Below are positions 24,758 through 31,432 of a stretch of DNA of 64,000 nucleotides, piece by piece. The translations under genes and the position numbers were made by a program. The notes under the pieces were generated by a model that was not told where the DNA came from, did not search any database, and was given only the letters and a program-made list of their open reading frames with translations. This stretch comes from Pararhizobium qamdonense. Its GTDB lineage: Bacteria > Pseudomonadota > Alphaproteobacteria > Rhizobiales > Rhizobiaceae. The stretch is taken from contig NZ_CP119566.1 of the NCBI RefSeq assembly GCF_029277445.1, forward strand, positions 2,792,001-2,856,000, read 5' to 3'. Every line of letters begins with the position of its first letter. Positions within the stretch are counted from its first letter, which is position 1.

Positions 24758-24783
24758 TGAAGGTATCTTATTGAAGGTATCTT
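24758..24783. repeat. Pair of 12-bp direct repeats next to the 23-bp array
   Basis: TGAAGGTATCTT occurs twice at 24758-24769 and 24772-24783 with a period of 14 bases, directly before the longer repeat array. Confidence 0.6.
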
Positions 24784-24794
24784 CTTGTTATAAG

Positions 24795-24908
24795 GATTGC
24801 CGATTTTCGTCATTCCGGATTGCCGAATTTCGTCACACCCGATTGACGATTTCCGTCACACCCTTTGACTGTTTCCGGCAATCGGTGCTGACGAATTTCG
24901 TCAATCGG
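24795..24908. repeat. Iteron-like array of about 23-bp repeats, candidate replication origin
   Basis: Three units in register start at 24795, 24818 and 24841 (GATTGCCGATTTTCGTCATT, GATTGCCGAATTTCGTCACA, GATTGACGATTTCCGTCACA, each followed by CC and one more base). A weak fourth unit and a clear fifth at 24886-24908 follow. The fifth has a perfect palindrome TGACGAA-T-TTCGTCA, and the others are imperfect versions. The array overlaps the 3' end of the gene at 24901. Iterons next to an initiator gene are the usual plan of plasmid and phage origins. Function is inferred. Confidence 0.65.
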
Positions 24909-25647
24909 TCGGTGCTTTCTCAAGCCTCGCGAACAGCTTTTCAGTGACTTCGGTCGGCCGGACATGGTTCATAGTCTGACCGTTGAACGGCTTTTTCCTT
25001 GCTTCGATAAGGCTGAGATTGAGGAGATGGTTATAGGCTGTGCGAAAGCTACGTTCTTCCATCCCCAGCTCCTCCGCCCACTGGCTATGCGTCTTGGCGA
25101 TCCACTTCCGGCCGTCGATGACTATCTTCGCCCTGGGCCACCAGTACCGAAGCCGGTAGAGAAATATCGCCGCATCCCCGTGCCCAGTCGCTTTGCGTAG
25201 CGCTTGCATCGCATTGTGTCCGAACCCGTCCTTACTCTCGGGAAGGTCCTTTCCCGTGAGCATCTTGTGGAAAACCGCATCGAAGGTCTGCTTCACGGTA
25301 AAGTCCAGCGCCTTATGGAGCGCTTTATCATCGCCCTGGGGTCCACCGACAACCAGTTCCGTCAGGTGAGTCCACCAATCCGAAGCAAACGCTTTTTGCT
25401 TTTTGGTGGCATATGACGCGGTCGGGCTGCCCGTTTCGAATGCCGCCTGTGTCGCAGCGTTTGCCGCCACGGCTTCCGTGATCTGTTCAAGGAGCTTCCG
25501 CGATCCGTCATAAGCCGTTGCCAAAAGCTCGGCGGTGAATACGTGAGTGAAATCGGGAAGCACCTGAGCGACCGTCACCACCTTCGGCTTGGAAATGATT
25601 ATCAGCTTAGGCTTGACCTTGGTGACCACTTGATCAATATTATTCAT
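24901..25647 (-). CDS. DNA-binding protein, possible replication initiator of the element
   Basis: The protein has 248 residues from the ATG at 25647, after GGGGTATCAG. The N-terminal half is helical and not recognised. The C-terminal ~90 residues look like a winged helix: IFLYRLRYWWPRAKIVIDGRKWIAKTHSQWAEELGMEERSFRTAYNHLLNLSLIEARK, a pattern seen in plasmid and phage replication or helper proteins. Its end overlaps the iteron-like array and its start is 11 bases from a palindrome shared with the left end, which supports a replication or master-control role. This is not proven. It is alone at the right end of the element and reads inward. Confidence 0.6.
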   Translation of the reverse strand: MNNIDQVVTKVKPKLIIISKPKVVTVAQVLPDFTHVFTAELLATAYDGSRKLLEQITEAVAANAATQAAFETGSPTASYATKKQKAFASDWWTHLTELVVGGPQGDDKALHKALDFTVKQTFDAVFHKMLTGKDLPESKDGFGHNAMQALRKATGHGDAAIFLYRLRYWWPRAKIVIDGRKWIAKTHSQWAEELGMEERSFRTAYNHLLNLSLIEARKKPFNGQTMNHVRPTEVTEKLFARLEKAPTD

Positions 25648-25658
25648 CTGATACCCCC

Positions 25659-25674
25659 ATGCAATCAATTGCAT
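25659..25674. promoter_or_regulatory. Palindrome, right copy of a two-copy element operator
   Basis: ATGCAATCAATTGCAT is the reverse complement of the sequence at 10185-10200 and ends 11 bases before the start at 25647. Including three flanking bases, 19 bases are identical in the two copies. Confidence 0.6.
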
Positions 25675-25707
25675 TGATGTGTCTTGGTTCTCGCTTCTTG
25701 CAACACT

Positions 25708-25745
25708 ACGCCCTCATGGTTCCTAGTCATGGGGGCGTTTCTCGT
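25708..25745 (+). terminator. Strong hairpin with T-rich tail near the right end
   Basis: ACGCCC-T-CATG and CATG-G-GGGCGT form a stem of about 10 pairs, followed by TTTCTCGTT. It could stop transcription running rightward out of the element. Confidence 0.5.
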
Positions 25746-25787
25746 TCTGAGGTCAGCCGGGATCGATGCTCATTGCCCCACAAAGGC

Positions 25788-25848
25788 GGTTAGCAGATTT
25801 TGGGAATAGCCTTTTCTTATCAAAGGCGCGGTTTTTGCAGGTTAGCAG
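25788..25848. repeat. Two GGTTAGCAG repeats near attR, candidate integrase arm sites
   Basis: GGTTAGCAG is at 25788-25796 and 25840-25848, 52 bases apart, and matches both arms of the inverted repeat next to attL (8261-8287). The nearest lies 36 bases inside attR. This is the expected layout of arm-type sites. Confidence 0.5.
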
Positions 25849-25883
25849 CGCTAAGCTATTGAACAGGTTCAATTGTGGCAGAA

Positions 25884-25903
25884 CCCTAGGGCGTACCATT
25901 GTG
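25884..25903 (+). repeat. Right attachment site (attR core)
   Basis: CCCTAGGGCGTACCATTGTG is identical to 8201-8220. It is a 15-base remnant of the tRNA-Glu 3' end plus five bases, with no tRNA upstream of it, so the element ends here. Confidence 0.85.
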
Positions 25904-26041
25904 CACCTCCCCGACATCGATGAAACGATATCTCCTGGTGGCTGAAAAGGCCACACGCAGGGCTTTTTTCCGCGTGGAAATTCACCCCGTTTCAGCGCTG
26001 TTTTTACTGCGAAAAATCCTTGAAAAAATGCGATTTAGCGC

Positions 26042-26070
26042 TTGCAGCATCCGGCATGTCTGACTATAAG
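26042..26070 (+). promoter_or_regulatory. Promoter of the second tRNA-Glu
   Basis: TTGCAG (26042-26047) and TATAAG (26065-26070) are 17 bases apart, in the same arrangement as at 8095-8123. Confidence 0.7.
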
Positions 26071-26087
26071 ACGCGCACACCACTGAT

Positions 26088-26162
26088 GCGCCCTTCGTCT
26101 ATCGGTTAGGACACCAGATTTTCATTCTGGGAAGAGGGGTTCGACTCCCCTAGGGCGTACCA
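26088..26162 (+). tRNA. tRNA-Glu (anticodon TTC), copy 2
   Basis: It is identical over its 75 bases to the copy at 8141. Without the inserted element the two would lie about 170 bases apart as a tandem pair. Confidence 0.96.
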
Positions 26163-26238
26163 TGGTTCTCAAATTTCCCACATTGATGTCCCCTCTGGAA
26201 ACTGCCTTTTGCGGCTGCCAACTGTCTTTTGCGACCGC

Positions 26239-28041
26239 TCATAACGCCTTGGCCGCGTCGATCACCCGTAGTTGCACGCGCCGTGTTCCCTGCCACAGGT
26301 CCGCGGAAATCGATGCTGCCACATGCAGGGATGTTCCCCGTTCCGACAGCAGCAAATCGCCAAGCGGCGTCTCCAGCGCGCGAAAGGCGATGCCTTCGAT
26401 CCGCGAGCCATCCTGGCCCTCCAGCGTCACCTTGACGTGGTTGGCGCCAACCTGGCGGGAATCGTGCAAGCGATGGGCCGGGAGTGCAAAGATGGGCTGC
26501 GGGTGCCCTGCCCCATAGGGTCCCGCCTGCTCCAGCTGGTCGATCAGCGCCAGATTGGCACCGGCGGCCCCCAGAGCGCCGTCGATCTTCAATGTTTCGG
26601 ACGAAACCAGGTCCTTGACGGTGTTTTGCGCCTTTTCATCGAAGAAATTCCGCAGTTTTCCAAGGTTGGCGCGCTCAACCGTCAAACCGGCTGCCATGGC
26701 ATGACCGCCGCCCTTGACCAGGAGACCGTTATCGACGGCGGCACGAACGATCTTGCCGATATCGAATCCGCTGATCGAGCGGCCGGATCCCGTGCCCCTG
26801 CCATTGGCATCAAACGAGATCGCAAAAGCCGGGCGGCGAAACTTTTCCTTCAGGCGCGCAGCGAGAAGCCCGACAATGCCGGGATGCCAGTTTTCGCGTG
26901 CAGTCACGATGATCGATGCGGTCTCGCCAGTGCCGTATTCCGCCAGCGCTTCGGCTTCCGCCTCGGCCAGCATGGCAACCTCCATGACCTGGCGTTCACG
27001 GTTGAGTTCGTCGAGCTTTGCAGCGATCTCTTCGGCGGCGCCTTCGTCTTCAAGCGTAAGCAGACGACTACCAAGTGCGGCATCGCCAATCCGTCCGCCC
27101 GCGTTGATTCTCGGGCCGATCAGGAAGCCGAAATGATAGGGCGTAACCGGACCGCCGAGCCCGGCCTTGCGAAACAGCGCCGACAATCCGGGATTTTGCA
27201 TATGCCGCGCGGCGACCAGTCCCTTCACCACATAGGCCCTGTTCAGGCCCTTGAGCGGCACCACGTCACAGACGGTCGCCAGTGCCACGATATCCAGCAG
27301 GGCGAGCAGATCGAAGGAGGCGACGCGCTTGTCACCGGCCTCGCGCAGCAGGCGCACGGCATTGACCAGAACGAGAAAGACGACGCCAGCGGCGCAGAGA
27401 TGCCCCTGCCCCGACAGATCGTCCTCCCGGTTCGGATTGACCAGTGCCACGCACTGCGGCAGTTCCGCCCCGACCTGATGGTGATCGATCACGACCACAT
27501 CAATGCTGCGCGCGGCGGCCGCGGCAAGCGATTCGTGGCTGGTGGAGCCGCAATCGACGGTGACGATCAGCTTGGCGCCATTGTCGATGAGCTGATTGAT
27601 CGCCGCCGGATTGGGGCCATACCCTTCAAAAATGCGATCGGGAATATAGATTTCCGCTTCGACGCCGAAATGGCGCAGGAACCGGAACATGAGAGCCGAG
27701 GATGCGGCTCCATCGACATCGTAATCACCGAAGATCGCAACCTTTTCGCCCGCCTTGACGGCAGCGACGATGCGGGCGGCAGCATTGCCGCAATCGGTCA
27801 ACGTATCGGGGTCGGGCATCAGCGAGCGGATGGTGGGATCAAGGAAGGCGACCGCATCGTCCATCGTCACGCCGCGCCCGGCCAGAACGCGGGCAATCAG
27901 GTCGGAGAAACCATGGACCTGGCTGATCGCCAGCGCGCGGTTCTGCCCGGCCTGATCCAGCCGCGATACCCAGCGCTGTCCGCTGACAGAACGCTCGACA
28001 TTGAGAAACGCCCGCTGGACGGGATCTGGCACATCACTCAT
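26239..28041 (-). CDS. recJ: Single-stranded-DNA-specific exonuclease RecJ
   Basis: The 600-residue protein has the DHH phosphoesterase motifs: FGDYDVDGAASSALM, TVDCGSTSHE and VVVIDHHQVG, and the DHHA1 motif GGHAMAAGLTV about 140 residues from the end, followed by the OB-like domain. It is a 5'-3' exonuclease on single-stranded DNA, used in recombination and mismatch repair. The ATG at 28041 is the standard start; the frame extends further upstream without support. It is downstream of hom but behind a terminator. Confidence 0.96.
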   Translation of the reverse strand: MSDVPDPVQRAFLNVERSVSGQRWVSRLDQAGQNRALAISQVHGFSDLIARVLAGRGVTMDDAVAFLDPTIRSLMPDPDTLTDCGNAAARIVAAVKAGEKVAIFGDYDVDGAASSALMFRFLRHFGVEAEIYIPDRIFEGYGPNPAAINQLIDNGAKLIVTVDCGSTSHESLAAAAARSIDVVVIDHHQVGAELPQCVALVNPNREDDLSGQGHLCAAGVVFLVLVNAVRLLREAGDKRVASFDLLALLDIVALATVCDVVPLKGLNRAYVVKGLVAARHMQNPGLSALFRKAGLGGPVTPYHFGFLIGPRINAGGRIGDAALGSRLLTLEDEGAAEEIAAKLDELNRERQVMEVAMLAEAEAEALAEYGTGETASIIVTARENWHPGIVGLLAARLKEKFRRPAFAISFDANGRGTGSGRSISGFDIGKIVRAAVDNGLLVKGGGHAMAAGLTVERANLGKLRNFFDEKAQNTVKDLVSSETLKIDGALGAAGANLALIDQLEQAGPYGAGHPQPIFALPAHRLHDSRQVGANHVKVTLEGQDGSRIEGIAFRALETPLGDLLLSERGTSLHVAASISADLWQGTRRVQLRVIDAAKAL

Positions 28042-28101
28042 CGTACACCCATGACTTTTGACCGTTCGTACGCGGCTTTTGCATCCTGCGCAAACCGCAA
28101 C

Positions 28102-28140
28102 GAAAACGGCCCCATCCGGAGAGAAGCCGGATGGGGCCGC
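28102..28140 (-). terminator. Terminator of the homoserine dehydrogenase gene
   Basis: A perfect 12-bp stem GGCCCCATCCGG / CCGGATGGGGCC with a 7-base loop is followed on the minus strand by GTTTTCG. It lies 25 bases after the stop at 28165. Confidence 0.75.
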
Positions 28141-28164
28141 AAAATAATTCACGACAAGATCGGA

Positions 28165-29487
28165 TCAGGCGGCTTTCGGCCGCTCGATGCGGATCACCTG
28201 CGGTTCGCCAACGAGATAACCTTCGCCCTTGATGGACGCCACGGCCTTGCGGACCGAATCCTCGGTCGTGGCATGGGTGACGAGAATGATCGTCTGCGGG
28301 CCGTCGGTATCGACGGGCTGTTTTGAATGCTGGACGATCGATTCCAGCGAAATCCGGTTTTCCGCCATGCGGGTTGCAATGCTTGCAAAGACGCCGGTCT
28401 TGTCGAGAACCTTGAGGCGAATGAAATATCCGCCCTCATGGCTCTGGATCTGCGCCTGCTTGTAGGGCAAGAGCGCCGTGACGGGGCGTCCGAAAGCCGG
28501 TACGTGCTGGGCGCCGGGACGGCTCTTGGCGAGATCGGCGATGTCGCCGAGAACTGCGGATGCCGTTGCGTTGCCGCCAGCACCCGGTCCGACCATCAGC
28601 AATTCGCCGAGAATGTCGGATTCGATCGCTACCGCATTGGTCACGCCGTCAACCTGCGCAATCACCGAATCGAGCGGCACCATGGTCGGGTGCACGCGCT
28701 GCTCGATGCCGCTTTCCGTGCGCTGAGCGACGCCGAGCAGCTTGATGCGGTAACCGAGATCGGCTGCGGCGTGGATATCGTCGATCGAGATATTGGTGAT
28801 GCCTTCCAGATAGATGTCATCGGCGGCAATCGCCGTTCCGAAGGCAAGGCTGGTGAGGATGGACAGCTTGTGGGCGGTGTCGTTACCTTCGATGTCAAAG
28901 GCCGGATCGGCTTCGGCGTAACCGAGGCGCTGCGCTTCCTTCAGGCAGTCCTCGAACGACAGGCCTTCCTTTTCCATTTTGGTCAGGATGTAATTGCAGG
29001 TACCGTTCATGATGCCGTAGACGCGCGAAATCGTGTTGCCCGTCAGCGATTCCCTCAGCGCCTTGATCACCGGGATGCCGCCGGCAACGGCCGCTTCGTA
29101 GTTCAACAGCGCGCCATGAGATTCGGCCAGACCGGCCAGTTCGATGCCGTGGGCAGCGAGCAGCGCCTTGTTGGCGGTGATGACGTGTACGCCGCGCGAC
29201 AAGGCTGCCTTGACGGCCGACAGCGCCGGCTCACCGGCACCGCCCATCAATTCGACGAAAACGTCGATATCCGCGGTGTTTGCCAGCGAAAGCGCATCCG
29301 CATGCCAGTCGATGTTGGAAATATCGACGCCGCGATCACGGTTCCTGTCGCGTGCCGTGACGGCAGTAATTTCGATGGCCCGGCCGCATGTCGTCGCCAG
29401 CGCCTCGTGGCGCTCCTGGAGAATACGCACGAGCGAGGCACCAACAGTTCCCAAGCCCGCAATGCCGATTTTAAGGGCATCTGCCAT
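28165..29487 (-). CDS. hom: Homoserine dehydrogenase
   Basis: The 440-residue protein has an N-terminal NAD(P)-binding domain (KIGIAGLGTVGASLVRIL), the catalytic domain with VITANKALLAAHG, the active-site GIMNGTCNYILTKM and the lysine and acidic residues in YAEADPAFDIEGNDTAHKLSILT, and a C-terminal ACT domain (FIRLKVLDKTGVFASI). It reduces aspartate semialdehyde to homoserine on the way to threonine and methionine. The ATG at 29487 follows AGGAATTGTGT. It shares direction with the aminotransferase 82 bases upstream and is probably in one operon with it. Confidence 0.97.
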   Translation of the reverse strand: MADALKIGIAGLGTVGASLVRILQERHEALATTCGRAIEITAVTARDRNRDRGVDISNIDWHADALSLANTADIDVFVELMGGAGEPALSAVKAALSRGVHVITANKALLAAHGIELAGLAESHGALLNYEAAVAGGIPVIKALRESLTGNTISRVYGIMNGTCNYILTKMEKEGLSFEDCLKEAQRLGYAEADPAFDIEGNDTAHKLSILTSLAFGTAIAADDIYLEGITNISIDDIHAAADLGYRIKLLGVAQRTESGIEQRVHPTMVPLDSVIAQVDGVTNAVAIESDILGELLMVGPGAGGNATASAVLGDIADLAKSRPGAQHVPAFGRPVTALLPYKQAQIQSHEGGYFIRLKVLDKTGVFASIATRMAENRISLESIVQHSKQPVDTDGPQTIILVTHATTEDSVRKAVASIKGEGYLVGEPQVIRIERPKAA

Positions 29488-29569
29488 ACACAATTCCTAA
29501 CATAACCTACAGAGAGCGCTCCGCCTGAGACGGCGGAGCAGATTTTGAGGGGACCGGATTACCGGTGCC

Positions 29570-30787
29570 TCAGCGGTGAGCGTTCAGCGAGATGACGTTG
29601 TGCAACGTATCGTCGGCTGTCGAGAGAAACTTCTTGAGGCTGCGGGCGGCCTGGCGAATCCGATGCTCGTTTTCAACCAGCGCGATGCGGATATAGTCGT
29701 CGCCCTGCTCGCCGAAGCCGATGCCGGGCGCAACCGCGATATCGGCCTTTTCGACCAGAAGCTTGGAGAATTCCAGCGAACCGAGATGACGGAATTTTTC
29801 CGGGATCTTCGCCCAGGCAAACATGGTCGCAGCCGGTGGCGGCACATCCCATCCGGCCTTGCCGAAGCTTTCGACCAGCACGTCGCGGCGGCGCTTGTAG
29901 ATATTGCGCACTTCCGCGATATCCGAGCCATCGCCGTTCAGCGCATGGGTCGCGGCCACCTGGATCGGCGTGAACGCGCCGTAATCGAGATAGGACTTTA
30001 CCCGTGTCAGCGCAGCGATCAGGCGCTCGTTGCCGACGGCAAAGCCCATGCGCCAGCCGGGCATGGAGAATGTCTTCGACATCGAGGTGAACTCGACCGT
30101 GTTGTCCATCGCGCCTGGAACTTCCAGAACGGACGGCGGCAGAACGCCGTCGAAATAGATTTCCGAATAGGCCAGATCCGACAGGATGACGATGTCGTGC
30201 TTCTTCGCAAACGCAACGACTTCCTTGTAGAAATCCAGCGTTGCCACATGCGCCGTCGGGTTTGACGGATAGTTGATGACCAGCGCGATCGGCTTGGGGA
30301 TCGAATGGCGGATCGCCCGCTCCAGCGGCGGAAAGAACGTATCGTCCGGCTCGACCGAGATCGAGCGGATGACGCCGCCGGTCATCAGGAAGCCGAAGGC
30401 ATGGATCGGGTAGGTCGGGTTCGGGCACAGGATCACGTCGCCGGGCGCGGTGATCGCCTGCGCCATGTTGGCAAAGCCTTCCTTGGAGCCGAGCGTCGCG
30501 ACGACCTGGGTATCCGGGTTCAGCTTGACGCCGAAACGGCGGGCGTAATAGGCGGCCTGCGCGCGGCGAAGGCCCGGAATGCCCTTGGAGGACGAATAGC
30601 GGTGGGTGCGCGGGTCCTGCACGACCTCGCACAATTTATCGACCACAGATTGCGGCGTCGGAAGGTCCGGATTGCCCATGCCGAGATCGATGATATCAGC
30701 TCCACCCGCTCGCGCGCTGGCTTTCAAACGGTTGACCTGTTCGAAAACGTAAGGCGGCAGACGCCGGACTTTGTGAAACTCTTCCAT
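29570..30787 (-). CDS. PLP-dependent aminotransferase, AlaC / LL-diaminopimelate aminotransferase-like
   Basis: The 405-residue protein is a fold type I aminotransferase. It starts MEEFHKVRRLPPYVFEQVN, has DLGMGNPDLPTP, YPSNPTAHVA (substrate and PLP contacts), the tyrosine in DLAYSEIYFDG and the PLP lysine in SMSKTFSMPGWRMGF. Members of this group transaminate alanine, glutamate or aspartate-family acids. Next to hom, a role in amino-acid synthesis from aspartate or alanine is likely, but substrate cannot be fixed from sequence. Confidence 0.93.
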   Translation of the reverse strand: MEEFHKVRRLPPYVFEQVNRLKASARAGGADIIDLGMGNPDLPTPQSVVDKLCEVVQDPRTHRYSSSKGIPGLRRAQAAYYARRFGVKLNPDTQVVATLGSKEGFANMAQAITAPGDVILCPNPTYPIHAFGFLMTGGVIRSISVEPDDTFFPPLERAIRHSIPKPIALVINYPSNPTAHVATLDFYKEVVAFAKKHDIVILSDLAYSEIYFDGVLPPSVLEVPGAMDNTVEFTSMSKTFSMPGWRMGFAVGNERLIAALTRVKSYLDYGAFTPIQVAATHALNGDGSDIAEVRNIYKRRRDVLVESFGKAGWDVPPPAATMFAWAKIPEKFRHLGSLEFSKLLVEKADIAVAPGIGFGEQGDDYIRIALVENEHRIRQAARSLKKFLSTADDTLHNVISLNAHR

Positions 30788-30909
30788 CTCTAAACCTCGT
30801 CTTGCGCCGTCCCCGTGCAGGATTCATGCGTGCAAGGAGACGCGCGCGGTGCAATCAGGCCCACGCGGCCATGAAACGATTTGCGTCCAAATCACCTGAA
30901 ACGCAAGCG

Positions 30910-31260
30910 CTATTTCTGTATCTCTTTCAGCGTATCGCTGCCGTGGTTCGTGGCCAGCAACTGCAGCTCCTTCATGCGGCGCTGATATTCCGCCTCGGAG
31001 ATTTTGCCGGACGATCGTGCAGCGCCCAAAGCGGTCAGCCGCGCCGACTGGCTGGCGGCCGCCTCATTGCTCATCTGCGTCGTTGCCGCCGGCAATTTGC
31101 CTTCGATGACCGGATAGACATCGGCAGGAATAGGCTTGGCCATGGTGGCCGAATAGATCGACGGCTGCTCCTCGACTTTTGCCGACGTGCAGGCGGCAAG
31201 CGCAAGCGTCAAACCTGCCATCCCGGCTGCCATCCTTAAGGCCGTCACCATCCGCGTCAT
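30910..31260 (-). CDS. Lipoprotein with SHOCT-like C-terminus
   Basis: The 116-residue protein has a lipoprotein signal (RMAAGMAGLTLALAAC, lipobox LAAC), a short linker and a C-terminal SHOCT-like helix pair (LGAARSSGKISEAEYQRRMKEL). I chose the ATG at 31260, which has GGGGAAG upstream; another ATG at 31284 is possible. Function is unknown. It is divergent from phaC and the 172 bases between them hold both promoters. Confidence 0.72.
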   Translation of the reverse strand: MTRMVTALRMAAGMAGLTLALAACTSAKVEEQPSIYSATMAKPIPADVYPVIEGKLPAATTQMSNEAAASQSARLTALGAARSSGKISEAEYQRRMKELQLLATNHGSDTLKEIQK

Positions 31261-31432
31261 CACTGTCTTCCCCGACTTCGTCATCTTGCCCCTGCCCGGC
31301 CTTTGGTTGAAACTACGACCGAAACCGGCAGACGAGCAACGTGCCCCGAGTCCAACATGCGCTGGCACTTGTAATCATTTTAAGGCAGAATGTAAAAATA
31401 CAAAACAAACAAACATCTGTGGAGGAAACTGG

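Larger units (their letters stand above)
8201..25903. mobile_element. Integrated 17.7-kb phage-like element between tRNA-Glu-derived direct repeats
   Basis: The element is bounded by identical 20-bp repeats (8201-8220 and 25884-25903), the left one overlapping the 3' end of tRNA-Glu. The integrase lies next to the left end and points toward it. Inside are phage packaging, head, connector, tail tube and tape measure genes of the HK97 type, three homing-type nucleases, regulators, two unknown cargo genes, a repeat array and a possible replication protein. All genes look intact. Holin, endolysin, tail tip, receptor-binding and CI-type repressor genes are not seen. It is either a reduced prophage or a satellite that depends on another phage for some functions; the sequence alone does not decide. 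Confidence 0.85.

Noticed and set aside
25884..25903. Third tRNA-Glu gene near 25884
   Set aside because: Only the last 15 bases of the tRNA are present. It is the right attachment site.
26272..28326. Open frame of 684 codons on the plus strand
   Set aside because: It lies antisense to recJ and the 3' end of hom, has no ribosome binding site and its translation shows no protein-like pattern. It is a shadow frame caused by high GC content.
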